64,000 bases of DNA, taken from assembly GCF_009687845.1 (NCBI RefSeq), contig NZ_BLAD01000040.1, forward strand, positions 1-64,000. Reading direction: 5' to 3'. The notes under the pieces were generated by a model that saw only the letters and a list, made by a program, of their open reading frames with translations, was not told where the DNA came from and did no database searches. Source of the DNA: Acrocarpospora corrugata. GTDB taxonomy: Bacteria > Actinomycetota > Actinomycetes > Streptosporangiales > Streptosporangiaceae. Shown here piece after piece: positions 29,129 through 37,540 of the stretch. The position numbers were made by a program, and so were the translations under genes. How positions within the stretch are numbered: position 1 is the stretch's first letter; each line of letters opens with the position of its first letter.

Positions 29129-29773
29129 ATGATTCGAGTGTTCCTGGTCGACGACCACGAGGTCGTCCGCCGTGGCGTGGCCGCCCTGCTGGAAGCGGAA
29201 GACGACATCGAGATCGTCGGTGAGGCGGGCACGGCCGAGTCGGCGATCGCCCGCATCACCGCGCTCAGACCGGACGTCGCCGTCCTGGACGTACGCCTGC
29301 CGGACGGGGACGGCGTCGGCGTCTGCCGCGAGGTCCGCTCCAGGATCCCCGAACTGGCCTGCCTGATGCTCACCTCCTACGCCGACGACGACGCCCTCTT
29401 CGACGCCGTCATGGCCGGCGCCGCCGGCTACGTCCTCAAGCAGATCCACGGCTCCGACCTGGTCGGCGCGGTACGCACCATCGCCGCCGGCCACTCCCTC
29501 CTGGACCCGCAAACCACCGCCACCATGCTCCAGCGCCTACGCGACCGAGCCGCCCGCAAAGACCCCCTGGCCGCCCTCTCCGACCAGGAACGCCAAATCC
29601 TCGACCTGATCGGCGAAGGCCTCACCAACCGCCAGATCGGCCAGCGCCTCTTCCTCGCCGAGAAAACCGTGAAGAACTACGTCTCCAACCTCCTCAGCAA
29701 ACTCAGCATGGAACGCCGCACCCAGGCCGCCGCCATGGTCGCCCGAATGAAAGCCGAACGCCACCGCCCCTGA
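29129..29773 (+). CDS. dosR: DosR/DevR dormancy response regulator (NarL/LuxR type)
   Basis: 214 residues. Receiver domain 1-125 with phospho-acceptor Asp54 (AVLDVRLPDGDG) and Lys104 (YVLKQIHG); LuxR-type HTH 145-205 (LSDQERQILDLIGEGLTNRQ, then FLAEKTVKNYVS and MERRTQAA). Lys179, Lys182 and Asn183 fall at exactly the numbers of the DNA-contacting residues of M. tuberculosis DosR, and Asp54 and Lys104 also coincide, so orthology is strong. It should be phosphorylated by the DosS-like kinase at 25987-27774 and activate hsp20, doxX, dosS-xfp and possibly the universal stress protein gene at 43142. Two DosR-like boxes precede it. Confidence 0.93.
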   Translation: MIRVFLVDDHEVVRRGVAALLEAEDDIEIVGEAGTAESAIARITALRPDVAVLDVRLPDGDGVGVCREVRSRIPELACLMLTSYADDDALFDAVMAGAAGYVLKQIHGSDLVGAVRTIAAGHSLLDPQTTATMLQRLRDRAARKDPLAALSDQERQILDLIGEGLTNRQIGQRLFLAEKTVKNYVSNLLSKLSMERRTQAAAMVARMKAERHRP

Positions 29774-29792
29774 CCCCTCGGGGTTGGAATTC

Positions 29793-30290
29793 CTACGAAT
29801 CGGCGTCGGTGGCATCGCGGAAGCCGGTCTGGAGTAGCGCGAATGCCCGGTCGGCGTCGGCGACGGCCTCGGGATAGACCTCGTCGGCGGTTTGACCTGC
29901 CACCAGTCTTTGCCAGTTGGTTCGGGCGAGTACCCGTTGGACGGCGATCACTTGTGCCGCCTGGAGTCGTGCCGTGATGTCACCCCTGAGGACCTCTGCC
30001 AGGGACTCCTCGTTGTCGAGCATGTATTGGGTGACCCGTGCGGCCAGGCTCGGTGTGGTGAACACCAGGCGGTGGAAAGCCATGACCACGGGATGGTCGT
30101 TGAGGCCTGTGACGGGGTCGCGGCTGTCGAGGCCGGACCGGAAGTGCCGGTGGAGTGCGGTCAGCGGCGAGATTTCGGGCTGGCGGTCGCGCACCACCCG
30201 TGCGGCCTCACCCTGGTGGTCGGCGATCCGGTGCAGGATCAGGTCCTCTTTCGTGGGGAAGTAGCGGAAGAGGGTCGCCCCCTGCCTCGA
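29793..30290 (-). pseudogene. TetR family regulator, N-terminal DNA-binding domain lost
   Basis: From about 30290 downward the minus strand encodes the end of a TetR HTH (GATLFRYFPTKEDLILH) and a complete TetR C-terminal ligand domain (LTALHRHFRSGLDS, then MAFHRLVFTTPSLAARV). The first 35-40 residues that should hold most of the HTH are missing. The frame upstream instead runs through antisense of an FAD monooxygenase remnant. Intact relatives are about 190-200 residues and often divergent from such a monooxygenase. As it stands it cannot bind DNA normally. Confidence 0.75.
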
Positions 30291-30573
30291 CCCGTTCACC
30301 GGCACACGGAAACGCCTGTTCGCCCTCTTCCGCGGACCCCATTTCACCCTGCTCGGCCTGGGCGAACGCTGCGGCACCACACTCAACGACCTCAAGACCG
30401 ACATCGTCAAGCCCTACCTGATCGGGCCAGGCGGCCTCGCTGACGTCGCCGGGCACGTGGCACACACATACGGCCAGGACGCCCTTGTCCTCATCCGCCC
30501 AGACGGCTACATCGGCCTAATCGCCGCCCCGGACGACGCATCAGCGGTCACCGGCTACCTCCGCTCCTTGTAA
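30286..30573 (+). pseudogene. FAD-dependent aromatic monooxygenase, C-terminal remnant
   Basis: About 95 codons ending in TAA at 30571-30573 resemble the thioredoxin-like C-terminal domain of PheA/TfdB-type FAD hydroxylases: KRLFALFRGPHFTLLGLG, then YGQDALVLIRPDGYIGLIA and a closing AVTGYLRSL. All catalytic FAD domains are missing, and an in-frame TAG lies at 30262-30264. It abuts the truncated TetR gene head to head, so one deletion seems to have removed the promoter region and the 5' parts of both genes. Confidence 0.7.
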
Positions 30574-30694
30574 CCATTCGCAGTCCAGCCAAATGCGCCA
30601 AGGCGAGCTGCGCGCCATCATCCAGCCAGGGCCGCGAACGGCCCCACATCCCATGCCGCGAGTCGTAGTGGACGCCACCCGCTCCGCCGGGCCA

Positions 30695-31450
30695 TCACGC
30701 GCGTTGCCCGCTGATTTCCGCCTGGTACGTCGCGGTGCCCATTCCGCTGTAGCCGGTGATGGCGATGGAGCCGGAGAGGTCGCCGTCGGCGTCTGTGGTG
30801 ATGGTCATCTGGCCGGAGACCGGGGCGAAGATGGATGAGGTGATGTAGTCGTCGTTGACGGTGAAGTTGTTGGACAGGGTGGCGGCGATGCGTTCGTCGG
30901 GCTGGACCGTTACCGTTGAGCCGTCGACTTCGACGTAGGCCATGTCGAGTTGGGCGGCGCCCGCGCCGGGGATGCAGCCGGAGTTGCTGGCGAACCAGAT
31001 CGCGCCCACTTCGGGGAGGCCGGCGGGCATACCGGAGACGAGGCAGACGTCGATGGGGTTGACGCCGTTGTTGGTGCCGACTTCGGCGATCGTCTCCTGG
31101 ATGGTGACCGTGCCTTCGCGGGTGAATTCCGTCCAGCCGGCGACACCGGAAATGGTCACCGTGTAGGTGCCGCCGAAGAACTCGTCCTCGGTTTCCTCGG
31201 GGTCCTCGGCCGGGGTGGATTCTTCGTCGATGAGGGATTCCCCGTCGTCGGTTTCTTCCTCGATGGGCTCGGGGGGATCGGATTCGGCTGGAGGGGCCGT
31301 GGATTCCGCTGCCGCCGGGGGGATCGGGTTGGAGAATGAGGCGCTTTCTGGTTCCGACGAGCAGGAACAAAGCAGTAGGACCCCGCCGAGGACTGGGCCC
31401 ATCCAAGCGAATCTCACGCCTGTCGGCGTATTTCTACGCGGCTTGCTCAT
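30695..31450 (-). CDS. Hypothetical lipoprotein
   Basis: 251 residues. A basic start (MSKPRRN) and hydrophobic stretch lead to a lipobox at LLCSC (Cys30). Residues 35-90 are a Pro/Glu/Asp-rich linker (ESDPPEPIEEETDDGES). The rest is a beta-rich domain (GTYTVTISGVAGWTEF, then TVTIQETIAEVG and SGQMTITTDADGDLSGSIAI). No family is recognised; immunoglobulin- or lipocalin-like folds are possible. It is expected to be exported and lipid-anchored. Monocistronic. The 121 bases between the monooxygenase remnant and this gene hold nothing I can identify. Confidence 0.75.
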   Translation of the reverse strand: MSKPRRNTPTGVRFAWMGPVLGGVLLLCSCSSEPESASFSNPIPPAAAESTAPPAESDPPEPIEEETDDGESLIDEESTPAEDPEETEDEFFGGTYTVTISGVAGWTEFTREGTVTIQETIAEVGTNNGVNPIDVCLVSGMPAGLPEVGAIWFASNSGCIPGAGAAQLDMAYVEVDGSTVTVQPDERIAATLSNNFTVNDDYITSSIFAPVSGQMTITTDADGDLSGSIAITGYSGMGTATYQAEISGQRA

Positions 31451-31536
31451 AGCACAGAAACGTAGGCGGCGGAACAGGAGAGAATTGCCTCAGAAGAGGG
31501 GTTCCGTGCGGGTTAAGGCGGGGGTTCCCGATCAGG

Positions 31537-32292
31537 TCACGGGAGACCGATGATCAGGCGGAGTGAGCCCAGGAATTCGGGCTGACTGCGCAGGTGGCCG
31601 AAGCGGGCGTCCCAGGCGCCGCTCTCGAGGTCGGCGCGCAGGCGTTCCACGGCGCGGACCTCGTCGGCGTCGTCGACGAAACCCCACGCCGACTGGGATT
31701 TCCTGACCAGGGGGTCGAGGAGACGTTCGGGGCGGGCGTAGTAGGCCTCCGTGAAGCCGTCCACGCAGTCGATCGGGATCGCGACCGTCTCCACCCGGAC
31801 GGTGCCGCCGACCCGGGCGGCGATCCAGTCGATGTCCGGGTATCGCGGGCTTTCCACGGCGAACAGCTCAGGGGCGTACTCACCGAGCCAGAGCAGGTCG
31901 AGCGCGGTGCCGTCGAACGTCATCACGACCACCGGCCCCCGGGAGACGCGGCGGAGTTCGCGCAGGCCGCGCTCCCGGTCCTTCCACTGGTGCACGGTGA
32001 TCGAGGCCAGCGCGGCGTCGAAGGCGCCATCGTCGAACGGCAGGTCTTCGGCGGTCGCGTTCAGGGCGGGCACGCGGGTGGCGGGGCGCTGGGCGCGCAT
32101 GGCCGCGGACGGTTCGACGGCGACGACATACCGGTCCTCGGGTTCGTACGACCCGGCGCCCGCGCCGACGTTGATCAGGCTGCGGCCCTCGCCCAGCGCG
32201 GCGTGCACCTGCGCCGCGATCCGCGGATCGGTGCGCCGCTGCACGGCGTAACCCTGGCCGTGGCTCTCGTAGTCGAAGTCTCCCGCGCTCAT
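31537..32292 (-). CDS. Class I SAM-dependent methyltransferase
   Basis: 251 residues from the ATG at 32292, which follows GGGAG; an upstream start would add 12 unlikely residues. SAM-binding fold: SLINVGAGAGSYEP (motif I), VVAVEPSAAMRAQR, then ALNATAEDLPFDDGAFDAAL and ITVHQWKDRERGLRELRRV, the methyltransferase-11 pattern. The substrate is unknown. Cytoplasmic. The upstream neighbour on the same strand is a LuxR-family remnant. Confidence 0.88.
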   Translation of the reverse strand: MSAGDFDYESHGQGYAVQRRTDPRIAAQVHAALGEGRSLINVGAGAGSYEPEDRYVVAVEPSAAMRAQRPATRVPALNATAEDLPFDDGAFDAALASITVHQWKDRERGLRELRRVSRGPVVVMTFDGTALDLLWLGEYAPELFAVESPRYPDIDWIAARVGGTVRVETVAIPIDCVDGFTEAYYARPERLLDPLVRKSQSAWGFVDDADEVRAVERLRADLESGAWDARFGHLRSQPEFLGSLRLIIGLP

Positions 32293-32409
32293 GCCCCGCT
32301 CCCCCGTCCGTAAGGCGACGCACAACACAGTAGTGGATCAACTTTGGCGGGTTTCGCCCACAAAGGTCAGAGCGGGATGTTCCCATGGCGGGCCCGCGCG
32401 GCGGCTCGG

Positions 32410-33300
32410 GCGGCTCCGCGCCGGAGGTCCTGGCCAGCTGGCTGGAGCGGCGGCCGACCGACCTGGCCCGGTGGCCGTCTCCCAGCCGGGAGTACGCGGA
32501 GCCGGCGTCGGCCAGCGCGTGCGCGAGTTCCAGCTGGTCCTGGGCGGACTGCAGGAGCTCCACCGCGTGCTCCAGCGCGGCCGGGCGCTGCTCGACCGGG
32601 AGGGTCGCGGCGCGCAGCCGGGTCGCGATGCCGCGCACCCTGGCCGAGCCGGGGCCGAGCCGCGCGAGCTGGTCGTCGGCGAAGGCCCTGGCGTCGGCCG
32701 TACGGCCGAGGTCGAGGCAGGCGCGGGCGGCGCCGAGCCGCCAGGCGGCCAGGCCGGGCAGGTCGGCGTCCCAGCTTCGCATAAGGTCGCCGCAGGCCAG
32801 GAAGTCGGCGAGGGCGTCCTCCGGGGCTCCGGCGGCGAGCCGGAAGGTGCCGCGCGCGGTCAGGTAGTGCAGCCCGACGGGGGTCTGGAACATCGCGTCC
32901 GGCACCGGGACGGCCAGGTAGCGTGCGGCGTCCTCGGGTTTGCCCAGGCCGGTCTTGGCCGTCACCATGGCGGCCAGCGGCAGCCCGAGCGCCACTCCCC
33001 AGGCGGCCGTGGGCAGGTGGGTGAGGGCGTCGCGGGCGCACCGCTCGGCGTCCCTGAGCCGCCCCTGGCGGATCGCGGTCTCGGCCCGGATGGCGGCGAA
33101 CATGCCCTGCCAGTGCGGGTCGCAGTTGGTGGTGGTCTGTTCCAGCAGCGGCTCGCACCAGCGTCCGGCCAGGTCGGCGCGGTCGGCGTAGACGAGGGTG
33201 GCGAGCGCGGCGATGAGCGACTCCAGCGCGGGCGCGCCCATCGGGCAGAGCCGCAGCACGTCCTCGGCGCGGGTGACGGCCGCCCCGGGCGCCGCCGGAT
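32410..33300 (-). pseudogene. LuxR-family (LAL/MalT-type) regulator, central fragment only
   Basis: An open minus-strand stretch encodes the helical TPR-like region of large ATP-binding LuxR regulators: APALESLIAALATLVYADRA, then GRLRDAERCARDALTHLP, LALGLPLAAMVTAKTGLG-like segments, AYSRLGDGHRAR and ARTSGAEP. Both the N-terminal ATPase (700 or more residues expected) and the C-terminal HTH are absent: similarity ends near 32410 and begins near 33300. The open frame extends further on each side without family similarity. Remnant of a pathway regulator. Confidence 0.65.
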
Positions 33301-33372
33301 TACAGGTTGTTCTGGTAGGAAATACGTGGATATGCTCCCGATGCGCCATCGAGCACCACAGAACCAGGACCC

Positions 33373-34396
33373 ATGAGACTCACCCCTGCCCTCTCGGGCC
33401 TCGCCGCTCTGCTCGCCCTCGCCGCGTGCGGCGGAACCGAGACCGGAACCCCGGCCACCACCGCCCCCGAAAAGTCGATCATCCTCATCACCCCGAACCC
33501 GGTCGGCGGCAACAGCTTCCTCCAGCTCGGCGTCAAGGGCGCGGAGGCCGCCGCCAAGGAACTCGGCGCCTCCTTCAAGCTGTACGAGAGCAAGGACCCG
33601 ACCACCATCGCGCAGAACGTGGACGCGGCGGTCCGGGCCAAGCCGACGGTCATCGTGCATCAGCTTCTCCTTCGACGACGTGTTCAACACCGTCCCCAAG
33701 CAGCACCCCGGCCAGCAGTTCCTGCAGGTCGACTCGTGCGCCAAGGAGCAGGCCGCCAACCTGGCCTGCGTGTCGTTCAAGGAGCACGAGGCGGCGTACC
33801 TGGCGGGCGTCGAGGCGGGCCTGCTCACCAAGAGCGGCCAGATCGGCGTGGTGGCGGCGCTCGACACGCCGTTCATCCACCGCTGGATCGAGCCGTTCTT
33901 CGCCGGGGCCGCCTCGGTCAGGCCCGAGGTCACCGGCACCCCGCTCTACGTGGGCGGCACCAACCCGTTCAGCGACCCGGCCAGGGCCAAGTCCCAGGCC
34001 CAGACGCTGACCGGCCGCTGCGTGGACATCGTCTCGGCGGCGGCCTCCGGCGGCAACCAGGGCGTCTTCGAGGCGGTCGCGACCGCGGGCGCCAAGGGCT
34101 TCGGGGTGGACGTCAACCAGTGCGCCCAGAGCCCGGGGAACATCATCGACAACATCCTCAAGCACGTGGACGTGGCGGAGAGCGCGGCGATCAAGGAGAT
34201 CGCGGCCGGGAAGACCGGCGGCGTGAAGGTCTACGGCCTGGCCGAGGGCGGCGTCGGCGTGGTCGCGCTGGATCCCGGCGTGGCCTCCTCCGGCTGCACG
34301 GTCGCCGACAACCCGGAGGTGCTGGCCAAGGTCAAGCAGGTCCGCGACGACATCGTGGCCGGGAAGATCACCGTCGCGGACCCGCTCCAGGGCTGA
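33373..34396 (+). pseudogene. BMP-family nucleoside-binding lipoprotein, frameshifted
   Basis: Start MRLTPALSGL, lipobox LALAAC (Cys19). The BMP fold runs SIILITPNPVGGNSFLQLGV to AKPTVIV, where the frame breaks near 33656: the next in-family residues ISFSFDDVFNT are one base out. The second frame (to TGA 34394-34396) continues with VSFKEHEAAYLAGVEAGLL, DTPFIHRWIEPFFAG, GFGVDVNQCAQSPGN and the C-terminus. With one base removed (or two added) the product is a normal lipoprotein of about 340 residues that delivers a nucleoside to the ABC genes starting 2 bases later. Real mutation and sequencing error are both possible. Confidence 0.85.
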
Positions 34397-34398
34397 CG

Positions 34399-35892
34399 GT
34401 GGAACTCGCCGCCGAGCTGGTCGGCGTGACCAAGCGGTTCGGGCCCGTGCTCGCCAACGACGGCGTCGACCTGGCGGTCGCCAGGGGCGAGGTGCACGCC
34501 GTCGTCGGCGAGAACGGCGCCGGCAAGTCCACCCTGATGTCCGTCCTGTACGGCCTGCACCGCCCCGACTCCGGCCACGTGCTGCGCGCCGGCCAGCGGA
34601 TCAGGCTCCGTTCCCCCGCCGACGCGATCCGGCACGGCCTCGGCATGGTCCACCAGCGTTTCCGCCTCTTCCCCGACCTGACGGTGGCGGAGAACGTCGT
34701 GATCGGCGCCGAGCCGGTCACCGCCGGCCGCCTGGACCGCGCCGCCGCCCACCGGGCGGTCACCGACCTGTCCGACCGGTACGGCCTGCGCGCCGACCCT
34801 TCGGCCCGGGTGGGCACGCTCCCGGTCGGCGTCCGCCAGCGGGTGGAGATCCTGCGCGCCCTGCACCGCCGCGCCGAGGTGCTGATCCTGGACGAACCGA
34901 CCGCCGTGCTCACCCCCGGCGAGGCCGACCGCCTCTTCGAGGTGCTCCGCACGGTGGCCGCCACCGGCGTCGCCATCCTCCTGGTCACGCACAAGCTGAC
35001 CGAGGTGCTGGCCGCCAGCGACCGCGTCACCGTGCTCCGCCAGGGCCGCGTCACCGGCCGCTTCACCACGGCGGGCACCGACGCCGACGAACTGGTGCAC
35101 GCCATGATCGGCCGTTCCCTCACCCCGCCCGCCCCCCGCCGCCTGGCCCGGCCGGACGGCGCGCCCGCCCTCGGCGTGCAGGACCTCACCGTCCGCGACG
35201 GCGACGACGTGCCCCGCCTGACCGCCGTCTCGTTCGCGGTACGCCCCGGCGAGATCGTCGGCATCGCCGGCGTGGCCGGCAGCGGCCAGCGCGAGCTCAT
35301 CGACGCCGTCACCGGCCTCCGCCCGCCCGGCGAGTCCGGCCGGATCCTGCTGGACGGCCTCCCGGTCCGCCAGGGCCGCGACCCCCGCGTCGCGTACGTG
35401 CCCGAGGACCGCCACGGCCGCGCCACCGCCCCGGAGCTGTCCCTGGCGGAGGACCTCCTGATGGGCGCGCAACACCGGCTGGCGCGCGGCCGGTTCGGCC
35501 TGCCCAGCGCCGCCGTGCGCGCCCGCGCCCGCGACCTGTCCGAGCGGTTCGCCATCAGCGCCGCCTCCGTGGACATCCCGATCTCGGCCCTCTCCGGCGG
35601 CAACGCGCAGAAGGCCGTGCTCGCCCGCGAGCTCACCCGCGAGTCCCGGGTGATCGTGGTCGAGGAACCGAGCCAGGGCGTGGACGTGGGCGTGCGGGAA
35701 CGCGTCCACGCCCTGCTGATCGAGGCCCGCGACCGGGGCACGGCCGTGCTCCTGCAGTCCAGTGAGCTCGCCGAGTTGCGCGAGCTCGCGGACCGCATCC
35801 TGGTGCTGTTCGAGGGCCGCCTGGTGGCGGAGTTCACCCCGGACGCCACCGAGGCGCGGCTGGGCCAGGCCATGACCGGGGTGCTGCCATGA
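34399..35892 (+). CDS. Nucleoside ABC importer, tandem ATPase subunit
   Basis: 497 residues from the GTG at 34399, 2 bases after the binding-protein stop. Two ABC domains: the first with GENGAGKST (Walker A), Q-loop in GMVHQRF, LPVGVRQRVEILRAL and ILDEPTAVLTPGE; the second with IAGVAGSGQREL (reduced Walker A, normal for RbsA/YufO-type proteins), LSGGNAQKAVLARELT and VVEEPSQGVDVG. It powers uptake through the two permeases encoded next, with ATGA overlap. It belongs to the BMP-type nucleoside transporter class. Confidence 0.93.
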   Translation: MELAAELVGVTKRFGPVLANDGVDLAVARGEVHAVVGENGAGKSTLMSVLYGLHRPDSGHVLRAGQRIRLRSPADAIRHGLGMVHQRFRLFPDLTVAENVVIGAEPVTAGRLDRAAAHRAVTDLSDRYGLRADPSARVGTLPVGVRQRVEILRALHRRAEVLILDEPTAVLTPGEADRLFEVLRTVAATGVAILLVTHKLTEVLAASDRVTVLRQGRVTGRFTTAGTDADELVHAMIGRSLTPPAPRRLARPDGAPALGVQDLTVRDGDDVPRLTAVSFAVRPGEIVGIAGVAGSGQRELIDAVTGLRPPGESGRILLDGLPVRQGRDPRVAYVPEDRHGRATAPELSLAEDLLMGAQHRLARGRFGLPSAAVRARARDLSERFAISAASVDIPISALSGGNAQKAVLARELTRESRVIVVEEPSQGVDVGVRERVHALLIEARDRGTAVLLQSSELAELRELADRILVLFEGRLVAEFTPDATEARLGQAMTGVLP

Positions 35893-36656
35893 TCCGGCGG
35901 GTGGTTCTGTCCACCCCCGTGGTGGCGATCGGCGGCGCGCTGCTGCTGACCACGCTGGTGCTGGTCGTGGTGGGCGTCGATCCCGCGGTGGCCTACCCCG
36001 CGCTGATCCGGGGCGCGGTCGCGGACGGCAATCTGGAGTACACGATCGCCGCGTTCGTGCCGACACTCGGGATGGCGTTCGCGATCCCGCTGCGGGCGGG
36101 CCAGTTCAACCTGGGCGGCGACGGCCAGCTCTCGGCCGGCGGGATCGCGGCGGCGGCGCTGGCGCTGCTGGTGCCGTTGCCGCCGGTGCTGGCGATCGGG
36201 CTGCCGCTGGTCGTGCTGCTGGCCGGGATCTGGTGGTACGCGGACGGCCGTACCGTGCTGGGCTATGAGATCCGGGCGACCGGGCACAACCGGGAGTTCG
36301 CCCGTTATGGGGGTGTCCGGGTGGATCGGCTGGCGGCGATCGCGCTGGCCGGGGGTGGCGGGTTCGCCGGGCTGGCGGGCGGGCTGATCGTGCTGGGGCC
36401 GCCGTACCGGTTCGTGGACGGGGCGCTGACCGCGCCCGGTTACACCTTCACCGCGGTGGCCGCCGTGCTGCTGGCGGCGGCGCGGCCTGCCGTGGTGCCG
36501 GTCACGGTGGCGCTGCTGACCGTGCTCCAGGTGGGCGGGCAGGGGATGGAACGGGAGGCCGGGGTGCCGAGCCAGCTCACCCAGATCGTGCAGGGGCTGA
36601 TCATCGTGATCGTGGCCGTGTTCGCGACCGTGCGCGGGCGGAGGGCGACCGAGTGA
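35889..36656 (+). CDS. Nucleoside ABC importer permease 1, shorter than usual
   Basis: 255 residues; the start overlaps the ATPase stop. BPD_transp_2 family membrane protein: LEYTIAAFVPTLGMAFAIPL, FNLGGDGQLSAGGIA, then TVLGYEIRATGHNREFARYGG and LAGGGGFAGLAGG. Relatives are about 340 residues and have a cytoplasmic loop with the NEV-type coupling segment between the third and later helices. Here GLPLVVLLAGIWWYADGRTV joins the two halves directly, so about 80 residues seem to be missing in frame near 36220. Function may be lost or altered. Confidence 0.85.
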   Translation: MIRRVVLSTPVVAIGGALLLTTLVLVVVGVDPAVAYPALIRGAVADGNLEYTIAAFVPTLGMAFAIPLRAGQFNLGGDGQLSAGGIAAAALALLVPLPPVLAIGLPLVVLLAGIWWYADGRTVLGYEIRATGHNREFARYGGVRVDRLAAIALAGGGGFAGLAGGLIVLGPPYRFVDGALTAPGYTFTAVAAVLLAAARPAVVPVTVALLTVLQVGGQGMEREAGVPSQLTQIVQGLIIVIVAVFATVRGRRATE

Positions 36657-37540
36657 ACCTGCTGGAGTTCTCCTTTCTGTCCGGCGTGCTGACGGCGACC
36701 GCGCCGGTGCTGCTGGCCGCGCTGGGCGGGCTGATCTGCCAGGTCGCGGGCGTGTTCAACATCGCGCTTGAGGGCCAGCTGCTGTGGGGCGCGTTCACCG
36801 CCGTGGTGGTCAGCGACCTGACCGGCAGCGCCTGGGCGGGCGTGCTGGGCGCGGTCGCCGCCACCGTCCTGTTCTCGGGGCTGCTCTCGGCCGCCTCGGT
36901 GGCCTGGCGGGCGGATCCGATCGTGGTGGCGGTGGGGGTCACCCTGCTGGCGCTGGGGCTGACCGCGTTCCTGATGCGGCAGATCTTCGGCAGCGGCGGC
37001 ACCTACACCTCGCCGGACCTGGCGGGGCTGCCGACGCTGGCCGAACTCGGCCTGGACGTGCCCGTGCTGGGGCCGCTGGTGCCGCTCGCGGCCGTGCTGG
37101 TCGCGGCCACGGCCTGGCGGCTGGGCCGGACCCGGTCGGGGCTGCGGGTGCGCGGCGTCGGCCAGCACCGGGAGGCGGCGGAGGCGGCCGGGCTGCGGGC
37201 CGGCGCGTACCGGCACGGGGTGGTGCTGGTCGCGGGCGCGCTGTGCGGGCTGGCCGGGGCGCAGCTGGCGCTCGGCAACGTGACGCTGTTCAGCGAGTGC
37301 ATGAGCGCGGGCCGGGGCTGGATCGCGGTGGTGGCGGTCATGCTCAGCGGGGTGCTGCCCGGCCGCCTGCTGCCGGCCTGCCTGCTGTTCGGCGTCGCGG
37401 AGGCGGTCGGCTTCCGGCTTCAGGGCGCGGGGCTGCCGCAGCAGGCGGCCGACGCCGCGCCGTACGTGATCACGCTTGTCGCGCTGGTCCTGGCCGCCGT
37501 GGCGGCCAGGCGGCGCGCACCCGAGAAAGGCAGCACATGA
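36653..37540 (+). CDS. Nucleoside ABC importer permease 2
   Basis: 295 residues, overlapping permease 1 by 4 bases. About eight to nine membrane helices of the BPD_transp_2 family: ATAPVLLAALGGLICQVAGV, FNIALEGQLLWGAF (the conserved NIALEG segment), GLRVRGVGQHREAAEAAG (coupling loop) and GRGWIAVVAVMLSGVLPGRL. It pairs with permease 1 to form the channel. Length and motifs are normal for the family. The stop overlaps the nucleoside hydrolase ATG. Confidence 0.92.
   Translation: MNLLEFSFLSGVLTATAPVLLAALGGLICQVAGVFNIALEGQLLWGAFTAVVVSDLTGSAWAGVLGAVAATVLFSGLLSAASVAWRADPIVVAVGVTLLALGLTAFLMRQIFGSGGTYTSPDLAGLPTLAELGLDVPVLGPLVPLAAVLVAATAWRLGRTRSGLRVRGVGQHREAAEAAGLRAGAYRHGVVLVAGALCGLAGAQLALGNVTLFSECMSAGRGWIAVVAVMLSGVLPGRLLPACLLFGVAEAVGFRLQGAGLPQQAADAAPYVITLVALVLAAVAARRRAPEKGST

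Noticed and set aside
31880-32400. LuxR fragment continuing through the methyltransferase gene
   Set aside because: The frame stays open by GC bias, but family similarity stops near 32410 and the methyltransferase frame is clearly the coding one.
33640-33690. Programmed ribosomal frameshift in the BMP gene
   Set aside because: No slippery heptamer or stimulatory structure at the shift, and this family is not known to use frameshifting; mutation or sequencing error is simpler.
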